Positions 7,167 through 14,344 of a stretch of 33,557 nucleotides of DNA are shown piece by piece (the stretch's first letter is position 1; every line of letters starts with the position of its first letter). The stretch lies in NCBI GenBank assembly GCA_027315255.1, contig DAHUYL010000215.1:1-33557 (forward strand), in the 5' to 3' direction. This DNA is from Solirubrobacterales bacterium. GTDB taxonomy: Bacteria; Actinomycetota; Thermoleophilia; Solirubrobacterales; Solirubrobacteraceae. Position numbers and translations under genes: made by a program. The notes beneath the pieces were generated by a model that did not search any database, was not told where the DNA came from, and was given only the letters and a program-made list of their open reading frames with translations.

Positions 7167-7769
7167 TCAGCTGGCTTGACCGAGCTGCTCGAGCAGCCGC
7201 TCGTAATCCTCCCGCGTGTCGACGTCGCGGGGGATCATCCCGGCGACCGCCACCTCGACGAGCGAACGCGCGTGGCGGTCCATCAGCTTCCAGACGGCCT
7301 TGTCGCCGTGCATCGCGGCGAGCTCGCCGAACAGCGCCCGGTCGAACGCGAGCGGATGGCCGCGCCCGTCCTCGTATAGGCACGCGGCGATCGGAGCCTC
7401 GCCTCGCCCGCGGAGGAGCGCCGCGACGCTCGCCGGCGAGATGCCCGGCTGGTCGCCGAGCATCAGCACGAGCGTCTGGGCGCGGGGGTCGACCGCGCCG
7501 AGCGCGGCCGCGATCGACGACGAGCAGCCCTCGCCGAAGCTCGGGTTCTCGACGACGTCGAACCCGGACAGATCGACCGCCGTCCGGACCCGCTCGGAGG
7601 CGCCGCCGATCACGCACAGTCGCTGATCGAGCGCGCACCTGCGAACCACCTCCAGCACCGCTCCAAGCAGTGTCGAGTCGCCCAACGGCAACAGCTGCTT
7701 GGGCTCGCCGAGGCGCTGCGAGCCGCCGGCGGCGAGCACCAGCCCGCTCACGAACCCGGGCCCGGTCAT
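7167..7769 (-). CDS. mocA: Molybdenum cofactor cytidylyltransferase (MocA-like nucleotidyltransferase)
   Basis: Predicted to transfer CMP from CTP to molybdopterin, making the cytosine-dinucleotide cofactor used by CO dehydrogenase and related hydroxylases. The 200-residue product has a single NTP-transferase domain: GLVLAAGGSQRLGEPKQLLP (residues 9-28), the metal-binding LMLGDQPGIS, and GRGHPLAFDRALF. I start at ATG 7769 because it overlaps the stop of the upstream zinc-ribbon gene (ATGA) and gives the family length; the frame extends upstream without family sequence. It is the last gene of the cox operon. A GTP-using MobA role is less likely given the CODH context, but sequence alone does not prove CTP specificity. 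Confidence 0.85.
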   Translation of the reverse strand: MTGPGFVSGLVLAAGGSQRLGEPKQLLPLGDSTLLGAVLEVVRRCALDQRLCVIGGASERVRTAVDLSGFDVVENPSFGEGCSSSIAAALGAVDPRAQTLVLMLGDQPGISPASVAALLRGRGEAPIAACLYEDGRGHPLAFDRALFGELAAMHGDKAVWKLMDRHARSLVEVAVAGMIPRDVDTREDYERLLEQLGQAS

Positions 7770-8041
7770 CCGTCGGCCGGGCGGCGCCGGTAGGCCGACC
7801 CGTAGTCGACCCCCTCCTCCTCGATCGCGACGTTGACGGCGCCGCACCCGCCACAGCGGATGCGCAGCTTGCGGTTCATCCACTCGGCCGGCATCGACGC
7901 TGCGAGCAGGTTGCCGCACTGCCCGCAGACGTAGTCGTGATCGCCGTTGCCGCGAAACACCGGCCGGCCGGGTTGATCCTGGACGGCGGTGCCGCCGCCC
8001 AGCGGGACCTCGCCGGGCTCGGCTAGCCGCATCGTCTTCAC
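7766..8041 (-). CDS. Small zinc-ribbon protein of the cox operon
   Basis: A 91-residue protein with two CxxC knuckles, C39-GQ-C42 and C63-GG-C66, spaced like a zinc ribbon, flanked by FRGNGDHDYV and NVAIEEEGVDYGSAYRR. No known function is recognised. It begins at GTG 8041, overlapping the coxL2 stop (GTGA), and its own stop overlaps the mocA ATG, so it is translationally coupled to both. Position between a molybdenum hydroxylase and its cofactor enzyme suggests a role in metal or cofactor delivery or in redox coupling; that is inference. The four-cysteine pattern could also bind iron (rubredoxin-like), although the spacing of 20 residues is short for that. Confidence 0.7.
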   Translation of the reverse strand: MKTMRLAEPGEVPLGGGTAVQDQPGRPVFRGNGDHDYVCGQCGNLLAASMPAEWMNRKLRIRCGGCGAVNVAIEEEGVDYGSAYRRRPADG

Positions 8042-10431
8042 CGCCACGCGTGCTTCACCCCGCTGCGCCCGCGCGCAGCCTCCCGGGCGTCCTGCATCGC
8101 CTCCCACACGCGCGACGGCGTGCACGGGATGTCGAGGTGCCGCACGCCGAGCTCGCCGAGTGCGTCGCAGATCGCCCCGACGATCGCCGGCGGCGAGCCG
8201 ACCGTCGCCGACTCGCCGATCCCCTTGGCGCCGAGCGGGTGGTGCGGGCACGGCGTGACCGTGAACCCGGTCTCCCACTCGGGGACCTCGAGCGCGGTCG
8301 GGATCAGGTAGTCCATCAGCGAGCCGCTCAGGCAGTTGCCCTCGTCGTCGAACGCGATCTGCTGCATCAGCGCGCAGCCGACGCCGTCTGTGAGGCCGCG
8401 GTGGATCTGTCCCTCGATGATCTTCGGGTTGATCCGGGTGCCGCAGTCGTCGACCGCGACGAACCGCCGCACGGTCACCTTGCCGGTTCCGGGGTCGACG
8501 TCCACGACGCAAACGTACGCGCCGAACGGGAACGTCAGGTTCGGCGGGTCGTAGACGAGCTCGGCGTCGAGCCCGGCCTCGACGCCCTCCGGCAGCTCGA
8601 CCGACCCGCGCGCGGCACGAGCTATCTCCGGGATCGTCGCCCCCTGCTCGGGGTCGCCCTTGACGAACCAGCCAGCCGGCCGCCCCGACCCCGCACCCTC
8701 CCACTCGAGATCCTCAGGCGCGACCTCGAGCATCGCCGACGCGACCAGCCGCGCGCGGTCCCTGACCTTGCGCGCCACCAGCGCGGTGGCGGCGCCGCTG
8801 ACGGGGGTCGAGCGCGAGCCGTAGGTGCCGAGTCCGTACGGCGTCAGGTCGGTGTCTCCGTGGACGACGTCGATGTCCTCCACCGGGATACCAAGCTCGG
8901 ACGCGACGATCTGGGCGAACGTCGTCTCGTGCCCCTGCCCCTGCGTCTGCACGCTGACCGCCAGCTGTGCCTTGCCCGTCGGGTGCACGCGCAACGTCGC
9001 GGTGTCGTTCATCCCCAGCCCCATGATGTCCATGTGCCGGCGCGGGCCGGCGCCGACCGCCTCGGTGAAGAACGCCAGCCCGATTCCCATCAGCTCGCCG
9101 CGCTCGCGCGCGCGCGCCTGCTCGCGGCGCAGCTCCTCGTAGCCGGACAATTCGAGCGCGAGCCGCAGCGCGCGCTCGTAGTCGCCGGAGTCGTACACCC
9201 AGCCGGTCGGGCAGCGGTACGGGAACTGATCCGCGGCGATCAGATTCGACAGCCGCAACGCCGCCGGGTCGCTCCCCAGCTCGCGGGCAAGACAGTCGAC
9301 CAGCCGCTCGACCAGGTAGACGGCCTCGGCGATCCGGAACGAGCAAGAATAGGCGACACCTCCCGGAGCCTTGTTCGTGTAGGCGCCGCGCACCCGGCAG
9401 TGGGCCGCCTCGAGGTCGTAGGAGCCGGTGAACACGCTGAAGAACCCGGCCGGGTAGTTGCTCGGCTGCGCCGCGGCGTTGAACGCACCGTGGTCGGCGA
9501 TCACGTCGACGCGCACCGCCAATATCCGCCCGCTACGCGTGGCGGCGATCTGGCCGCGCATCAGGTAATCGCGCGCGAAGCCGGAGGCCATCAGGTTCTC
9601 GGAGCGGTCCTCGACCCACTTGACAGGCGCGCCGGTGTCGATCGCGCCCGCGATCGCGAGCAGGTAACCGGGGTAGACCGGCACCTTGTTACCGAACCCG
9701 CCACCGACGTCGGGCGAGATCACCCGGATCTTGTGCTCGGGCACGCCGGTCACGAGCGCGTACAGCGTGCGGTGGGCATGCGGCGCCTGGGTCGTGCAGT
9801 GGACGGTCAGCCTGCCGCTGACCCGGTCGAACTGCGCGAGCGCGCCGCAGGTCTCCATCGGCGCCGGGTGCGAGCGCGGGAACACCAGCTCCTGCTCGAC
9901 GACGACGTCGGCCCTGGCAAACGCCGCGCTGGTCGCCGCCGCGTCGCCGGCCTCCCAGTCGAACACGAGGTTGCCGGCCTGACCCGACCGGTCATCGCGG
10001 ATCACCGGCGCGTCGCGATCGAGCGCGCGAATCGGATCGACCACCACCGGCAGCGGCTCGTACTCCACGTCGATCAGCTCGAGCGCGTCGCGCGCGGCGT
10101 AGCGGTCCTCGGCGATCACGAATGCGACCTCCTGGCCCTGGAAGTGGACCTTGTCGAGCGCGAGCACGGCCTGGGTATCGGCCGACATCGTCGGCATCCA
10201 CGCCATCCCCCGCCGCTCGAGGTCGCGGCCGACGAGCACCGCGCGCACCTTGGGATGCGCCAGCGCTGCACTGGGGTCGATCGAGACGACCCGGGCGTGC
10301 GCCAGCGGGCTGCGCAGGACAGCGCCGTGCAGCATCCCGGCCGGCTGCAGGTCGTCGACGAACAGTCCCTGGCCGCGGATCATGCGGGCGTCCTCCTTGC
10401 GCGGAATCGGGCCGAAGCCGAACGGCTCCAC
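8038..10431 (-). CDS. coxL: Aerobic CO dehydrogenase large subunit, form I type (second copy)
   Basis: The molybdenum-binding subunit of a CO dehydrogenase-type hydroxylase (797 residues). It carries the form I active-site motif as AYSCSFR (Cys363, the expected Cu-S-Mo ligand), QTQGQGHETTFAQIV and YGLGTYGSRSTP cofactor loops, and GAKGIGES with the catalytic Glu740. An a/b hammerhead domain starts at PRKEDARMIRGQGLFVDDL. The upstream frame is open, but GTG 10431 gives the expected length and places six residues before the conserved FGFG; the ribosome site is weak (AGGA about 15 nt away). It lies apart from any coxM/coxS pair, downstream of coxG and upstream of the zinc-ribbon gene. Serine precedes the Cys where coxL1 has Arg. 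True CO activity versus a related substrate is unproven. Confidence 0.92.
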   Translation of the reverse strand: MEPFGFGPIPRKEDARMIRGQGLFVDDLQPAGMLHGAVLRSPLAHARVVSIDPSAALAHPKVRAVLVGRDLERRGMAWMPTMSADTQAVLALDKVHFQGQEVAFVIAEDRYAARDALELIDVEYEPLPVVVDPIRALDRDAPVIRDDRSGQAGNLVFDWEAGDAAATSAAFARADVVVEQELVFPRSHPAPMETCGALAQFDRVSGRLTVHCTTQAPHAHRTLYALVTGVPEHKIRVISPDVGGGFGNKVPVYPGYLLAIAGAIDTGAPVKWVEDRSENLMASGFARDYLMRGQIAATRSGRILAVRVDVIADHGAFNAAAQPSNYPAGFFSVFTGSYDLEAAHCRVRGAYTNKAPGGVAYSCSFRIAEAVYLVERLVDCLARELGSDPAALRLSNLIAADQFPYRCPTGWVYDSGDYERALRLALELSGYEELRREQARARERGELMGIGLAFFTEAVGAGPRRHMDIMGLGMNDTATLRVHPTGKAQLAVSVQTQGQGHETTFAQIVASELGIPVEDIDVVHGDTDLTPYGLGTYGSRSTPVSGAATALVARKVRDRARLVASAMLEVAPEDLEWEGAGSGRPAGWFVKGDPEQGATIPEIARAARGSVELPEGVEAGLDAELVYDPPNLTFPFGAYVCVVDVDPGTGKVTVRRFVAVDDCGTRINPKIIEGQIHRGLTDGVGCALMQQIAFDDEGNCLSGSLMDYLIPTALEVPEWETGFTVTPCPHHPLGAKGIGESATVGSPPAIVGAICDALGELGVRHLDIPCTPSRVWEAMQDAREAARGRSGVKHAWR

Positions 10432-10448
10432 GACGGTCGGGGTCAGTC

Positions 10449-10877
10449 CTAGATTGCGGACAGCTTCTCGGTGAAGTCCCGGATCAGCGCGTCGAGCACG
10501 CTGACCATCACGCCCTCGCCCATCGACGCGGCCTTGCCGGTGATCTGCGCGGCGGTGTGAACGGTGCCGCCACCATCGCCGAGCGTGAGCGTGACGTCGG
10601 CGTTGGCATGCCCCTGGCCGCCCTCCTCGCGCGACTTCACGCGCAGCACCACGCGATGGGCGTCCTCGTCGCGCTCGGCGACCTCGACCGTGCCCTTGAA
10701 CTTCAGCGACATCGCGCCCATCTTCACCTTGATCTCGGCCCTGACGCTGTCGTCGGCGGTGCGCTCGAGCACGCTGCCGCCCTCGACGCACGGGATCAGC
10801 CGCTCGAGGTCGAGGATCGCCTCCCAGTTGTAGTCGGTCGACTTGCCCGTACTGAACTGATGGTCCAGCTCAACCAT
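10449..10877 (-). CDS. coxG: CoxG-like SRPBCC protein
   Basis: A 142-residue SRPBCC-fold protein of the CoxG type: MVELDHQFSTGKSTDYNWEA, then IPCVEGGSVLE, VKMGAMSLKFKGTVEV, and the C-terminal helix TGKAASMGEGVMVSVLDALI. Family knowledge: CoxG proteins couple CODH to the membrane, and a quinone-handling role has been proposed. This copy ends right after the SRPBCC helix (FTEKLSAI) and has no C-terminal transmembrane tail, unlike longer CoxG proteins. It starts 8 nt inside the end of the YceI-like gene and ends 17 nt before coxL2. Confidence 0.88.
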   Translation of the reverse strand: MVELDHQFSTGKSTDYNWEAILDLERLIPCVEGGSVLERTADDSVRAEIKVKMGAMSLKFKGTVEVAERDEDAHRVVLRVKSREEGGQGHANADVTLTLGDGGGTVHTAAQITGKAASMGEGVMVSVLDALIRDFTEKLSAI

Positions 10878-11427
10878 GCCGCTCCTCCTCCTGTCCGAGT
10901 TGTGCCTCGACCGCCACCTCGACCTCGTCGGCCACCTTGAGCGTGCCGAACAAGGTCGTGTACGGCTTGATCCCCCAGTCGCTCTGCTTGAACCTGGTCG
11001 TGCCCGTCAGCCGCCCGGAGCCCTCGAGCGACAGCGTCACCGCCAGCGGGTGGCGCTGTCCCATCAGCTCCAGCTCGCCGTCGGCGCTCAGGCCGGCCAC
11101 GCCCAGCTCGACCGCGCGCGAGCGGAACTCGACGATCGCTCCCTTCAACACCTCCTCGTTGATCGTCTGCGCGATCGAGCGCTTGTCGTCCTCGGTCAGC
11201 GCCTGGACGCCGCCGGTTCCCTCGAGCACCTCCAGCGCACCCGTATCGACCCTCAGCGCAATTCGCGACTCGTTGTCCTGGCCCCCGAGCTCGAGCGTCG
11301 CCTCCCAGTCGCGCGCCTCGATCAGCAGGTTGTGCCCAGCCTTGGCCGCGACTCCGGCCTTGCCGGTGCGCACGGTCAGCCGCGCGTTGGACGGCCCGAA
11401 CGTGTATGAGCCGGGAGCGATCGCCAT
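10870..11427 (-). CDS. YceI-like lipid/quinone-binding beta-barrel protein, cytosolic
   Basis: A 185-residue protein resembling the YceI family, lipocalin-like barrels for which polyisoprenoid binding has been shown in some members. Seen here: SYTFGPSNARLTVRTGKAG, KAGHNLLIEARDWEATLEL, VDTGALEVLEG, and the C-terminal strands GTTRFKQSDWGIKPYTTLFG with VADEVEVAVEAQL. There is no signal peptide, so it should stay in the cytosol. The ATG overlaps the stop of the CoxL-fragment gene by one base (TGATG), and its 3' end overlaps coxG. Being adjacent to CoxG, it may share a quinone or membrane-coupling function (inference). The family assignment rests on pattern recognition. Confidence 0.75.
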   Translation of the reverse strand: MAIAPGSYTFGPSNARLTVRTGKAGVAAKAGHNLLIEARDWEATLELGGQDNESRIALRVDTGALEVLEGTGGVQALTEDDKRSIAQTINEEVLKGAIVEFRSRAVELGVAGLSADGELELMGQRHPLAVTLSLEGSGRLTGTTRFKQSDWGIKPYTTLFGTLKVADEVEVAVEAQLGQEEERHG

Positions 11428-11882
11428 CAGTCGCGGTACACGGTCTGCGCGTCGAGCCCGCCCTCCACGCCAGGCGGCAGCTCGCCGCTCCCGTGGGCGT
11501 ACAGCGCGATCTCGGCGATCGTCTGCGACCTCGCCGGCTCGCCCTGCGCGACGAACGCGCCGCCCTCCCAGCTGAGGCTCTCCGCCGGGGTCTCGAGTGC
11601 CATCCCGGCGAGCAGCTGCGCCTTGGCCCGGATCTTGCCGGTCGCGCTGACGATCGCGGCGGCGGTGCCGGTCGACGGGGTGGTGTTGTAGCCGTGCCCG
11701 TCGCCGAAGCGGTTGGTGTCCGCCGCCACGACCTTGACGTCGAGCGCGGGCACTCCGAGCTCGCCGGCCACCAGCTGCGCGTAGCTCGACTCCTGGCCGT
11801 CGGCCTCGGTCGTCAGGCTCAGGACCATCTTGCCGGTCGGGTGGATGCGCAGGAACACCGCCCGGTAGGCCTCATCGGCCAT
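11427..11882 (-). CDS. Free-standing CoxL fragment (molybdopterin-binding subdomain)
   Basis: The 151-residue protein aligns with an internal block of CoxL: FLRIHPTGKMVLSLTTEADG corresponds to LRIHPSGKAVVSLSCQTQG in coxL1, and the C-terminal PPGVEGGLDAQTVY to LPEGYEGGLDAQVIY. The CoxL cofactor loop QGQGHET is replaced by DGQESSY, and GLGTYGSRSTP by GHGYNTTPSTG, so it would not hold the cofactor in the standard way. It is not an obvious relic: it has its own ATG with a near-consensus ribosome site (AAGGAGGT, 5-nt spacing), an intact frame, and a one-base overlap with the next gene. A scaffold, chaperone decoy or regulatory role is conceivable. No function is known to me. Confidence 0.8.
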   Translation of the reverse strand: MADEAYRAVFLRIHPTGKMVLSLTTEADGQESSYAQLVAGELGVPALDVKVVAADTNRFGDGHGYNTTPSTGTAAAIVSATGKIRAKAQLLAGMALETPAESLSWEGGAFVAQGEPARSQTIAEIALYAHGSGELPPGVEGGLDAQTVYRD

Positions 11883-12063
11883 CGTCTACCTCCTTCGTGG
11901 TTCGATCTGCCGCCTCGAGGCGCTGCCGCTCCAGATGGGCGCTCAGCGCGTTGTGCGCCTCCAGGTCGCAGAAGCTCGGCTGCGGACCGCCGAGCGGGTG
12001 CGCTGGAACCGCGGGCCGCTCGCAGCCCGGGTAGATGCACCGTCTGCTCGCCTCGGCGTTCAT
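11872..12063 (-). CDS. Small Cys-containing protein, possible zinc finger
   Basis: A 63-residue protein with Cys9 and Cys14 in RRCIYPGCERPAVPAH, then a third Cys in PQPSFCDLEAHNALSAHLE with nearby His residues: a CxxxxC...C...H pattern reminiscent of short zinc knuckles seen in actinobacterial DNA-binding or replication-linked proteins. The ATG at 12063 overlaps the coxE stop (ATGA); an upstream ATG at 12159 would overlap coxE by 100 nt and is less likely. The 3' end overlaps the CoxL-fragment gene by 11 nt and contains its ribosome site. Function unknown. Confidence 0.65.
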   Translation of the reverse strand: MNAEASRRCIYPGCERPAVPAHPLGGPQPSFCDLEAHNALSAHLERQRLEAADRTTKEVDDGR

Positions 12064-13424
12064 CCGTGGCTCCATCCGGGCGTCGTCAGTCCGCGCCGTG
12101 GACCGTAGCCGCTCGGCATCGCGACCGAGCTGCCCGGGATCGGCGTCGCGCTCGCCCACGGCTCTGCGTCACCTCCGCCGGGGGGCTCCACCGCCACTCC
12201 GCGCGCGACCCGTGGTGCCGCGATCACGTCGGCGAGCTCCTCGAGCGCCTCCAGCGTGTGCCCGCTGAGCAGCGCGTCCACGTGCGGCAGCGCCGCCGCC
12301 ATCCCGCCGGCCCTCGGCTCGAAGCCGGCGGCCGCGACGCGCGGGTTGACCCACACGATCCGGTGCGCGACCCGGGCGAGGCGCGCCATCTCGCGTGCAA
12401 CGCCCGCCGGATCGCCCCGCTCCCAGCCGTCGGAGATGATCACGACGACTGAGCCGCGGGCGATCCCGCGCCTGCCGTAGCCGTCGTTGAACGCCTTCAG
12501 CGCATCGGCGATCCGGGTGCCGCTGCTCCAGTCGGGTGCGGTCGCGGCGGCCCGCTGCATCGCGCGATCCGCCCGCCCGCCCCGCAGCGCGCGCGTCAGC
12601 CGCGTCAGCCGGGTCGCGAACGCGAACGCCTCGGCACGCCGGCTGCTCCCGACCGCGCACACGAGCAGCTGCAGGTACGCGCGCGCGTAGGGTTCCATCG
12701 AGCCCGAGATGTCGCACAGCATCACCAGCCGCCGGCGGGTCTCGATCCGCCGGCGCCGGGTCAGCCGGACGGGCTCGCCGCCGCTGCGGCGGCTGTCGCG
12801 CAGCGTCCGCCGCAGGTCGATCCGGCGCCCGTGGCGGTCGCGCCGCTGGCGCCGCGTGAGCCGCACCGGCGGCGACAGCGCGAGCCGCGCGATCAGGCGC
12901 GAGAGCATGGCGAGCTCGCCGGCGTCGAGCGCGTCGAAGCGCTTGTCGCGCAGCAGCTCCTCGTCGCTCGCCAGGACCGGAAGCGCCAGCTCGTCGAGCT
13001 CGAGTGCCCGTGAGTCCGGACGCGCGCCTGTCGCGATGCTGGCTCGCGCTGCGGGCGCGCCCGCGCCCTCGAGCTCCGGCCCCGGGGGGGCCTGCGCCGC
13101 CGTGGCAGGGGCTCCAGCCGGCATCTCCGGCGCCGGCGCCGCGAGCTCGCCGGCCGCCGTCCCGGCCCCGAACACCTCCGCGAACACCGCGTCGAACACC
13201 CGCATTTGCGCGGGGTCGCTGACCAGCACCGCGCGCGCGGTGAAGTACAGCCGGCGCCGCGCGACCGGCGCCTCGAGCGCGAGCGCGCGCGCCAGCCACG
13301 TGGCGCGCGCGGGGCCGACCGGCATGCCGGCGTCGTGCAGCCGCCGCGTGAACGCGCCGACGAGCGGCGGGAGGTCCAGCGTCAGCCCGCGGACCCCCGT
13401 GGCGACCTCGAGCTCGCGGCTCAC
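12060..13424 (-). CDS. coxE: CoxE, VWA-domain CODH maturation protein
   Basis: A 454-residue protein with an N-terminal helical region (TRRLHDAGMPVGPARATWLA), a Pro/Ala-rich middle, an Arg-rich linker (RLTRRQRRDRHGRRIDLRRT) and a C-terminal von Willebrand A domain. Its MIDAS motif is DISGS at Asp238, with later MIDAS elements SSGTRIADAL and IISDGWERG. In CO-oxidising bacteria CoxE works with the CoxD ATPase in maturing the Cu-S-Mo centre. GTG 13424 overlaps the coxD stop (GTGA); the same frame is open upstream but there it lies antisense-free within coxD and shows no family sequence. The stop overlaps the small zinc-knuckle gene. Confidence 0.92.
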   Translation of the reverse strand: MSRELEVATGVRGLTLDLPPLVGAFTRRLHDAGMPVGPARATWLARALALEAPVARRRLYFTARAVLVSDPAQMRVFDAVFAEVFGAGTAAGELAAPAPEMPAGAPATAAQAPPGPELEGAGAPAARASIATGARPDSRALELDELALPVLASDEELLRDKRFDALDAGELAMLSRLIARLALSPPVRLTRRQRRDRHGRRIDLRRTLRDSRRSGGEPVRLTRRRRIETRRRLVMLCDISGSMEPYARAYLQLLVCAVGSSRRAEAFAFATRLTRLTRALRGGRADRAMQRAAATAPDWSSGTRIADALKAFNDGYGRRGIARGSVVVIISDGWERGDPAGVAREMARLARVAHRIVWVNPRVAAAGFEPRAGGMAAALPHVDALLSGHTLEALEELADVIAAPRVARGVAVEPPGGGDAEPWASATPIPGSSVAMPSGYGPRRGLTTPGWSHG

Positions 13425-14344
13425 CGCGCCGTCCTCAGCAGCCGCTCGAGGCCGGCCGCCCGCACGGCCTCCTGATCCTCGGCGTACTTGAGCACCGACC
13501 CGAGCGTGCGATCGATGACCGAGGGTTCGAGCGCGTCGACCCCGAGCACCTGCAGCGCCGCCACCCAGTCGATCGCCTCGGCGACCCCCGGCGGCTTCTG
13601 CACGTCGCTCATGCGGATCCGGGTGATCGCGGTCGCGACCTGGACGGCGAGCGTCTCCGAGACACCCTTGACGCGCCGGCGGATGATCTCGACCTCGCGG
13701 TCGGCGCTCGGATAGTCGATCCACTGGTACAGGCAGCGGCGCTTGACCGCGTCGTGCAGGTCCCGCGTCCGGTTCGAGGTCAGCACGATCGCGGGCGGGT
13801 GGGTGGCGCGGATCACGCCCAGCTCGGGGATCGTCACCGCCGCCTCGCCGAGCAGCTCGAGCAGGAACGCCTCGAAGTCGTCGTCGGCGCGATCGATCTC
13901 GTCGATCAGGAGCACCGCCGGGCGCGGGCCGGGGTGCTCGAGCGCGCGCAGCAGCGGCCGGCGGATCAGGTAGTCGCTGCCGAACAGATCTTCCTCGTGC
14001 AGGCTCCTGCCCTCGGACTCGGCAAGCCGGATCCCGAGCAGCTGGCGCGGGTAGTTCCACTCGTACAGCGCCTCGGCCGCGTCGATCCCCTCGTAGCACT
14101 GCAGGCGGATCAGCGGCGTCTCGAGCACCGCCGCCAGCGCCTTCGCCGCCTCCGTCTTGCCGACGCCCGCCTCGCCCTCGAGCAGCAGCGGCTGCGGCAG
14201 GCGCAGGCTCAGGAAGATCGAGGTGGCGAGCGCCTCGTCGACCAGGTAGTCGACCGCGGCGAGCCTGATCGCGAGCGTCTCGACGTCCGGGAGCAGCCGC
14301 CTGACCTCCTCGGCGGCCTCGCTGGTGACCGGCTCGGAGCTCAC
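13421..14344 (-). CDS. coxD: CoxD, MoxR-type AAA+ ATPase
   Basis: A 307-residue AAA+ ATPase acting as a metal-centre maturation chaperone for CODH. Walker A GEAGVGKT is at residues 57-64, Walker B VLLIDE at 144-149, sensor 1 ALVLTSNRT-like segment reads AIVLTSNRTRDL, and the arginine-rich DAVKRRCLYQWIDYP follows. The start is GTG 14344, overlapping the coxF stop (GTGA). Known biology: CoxD and CoxE together help introduce sulfur and copper into the CoxL active site. The order coxL-coxF-coxD-coxE here differs from the classic coxMSLDEFG order. Confidence 0.94.
   Translation of the reverse strand: MSSEPVTSEAAEEVRRLLPDVETLAIRLAAVDYLVDEALATSIFLSLRLPQPLLLEGEAGVGKTEAAKALAAVLETPLIRLQCYEGIDAAEALYEWNYPRQLLGIRLAESEGRSLHEEDLFGSDYLIRRPLLRALEHPGPRPAVLLIDEIDRADDDFEAFLLELLGEAAVTIPELGVIRATHPPAIVLTSNRTRDLHDAVKRRCLYQWIDYPSADREVEIIRRRVKGVSETLAVQVATAITRIRMSDVQKPPGVAEAIDWVAALQVLGVDALEPSVIDRTLGSVLKYAEDQEAVRAAGLERLLRTAR

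Noticed and set aside
8038-10431. Classifying the two large subunits as xanthine dehydrogenase or form II CODH-like.
   Set aside because: Both carry AYxCSFR with the copper-ligand Cys, whereas form II has AYRGAGR; CoxD/E/F/G neighbours agree with CODH.
8050-10452. An 800-codon plus-strand open frame opposite coxL2.
   Set aside because: It mirrors coxL2 codon by codon and has no family features; coxL2 on the minus strand is unambiguous.
10432-10791. Upstream extension of coxL2 to about 917 residues.
   Set aside because: It lies in another frame over coxG and shows no CoxL sequence.
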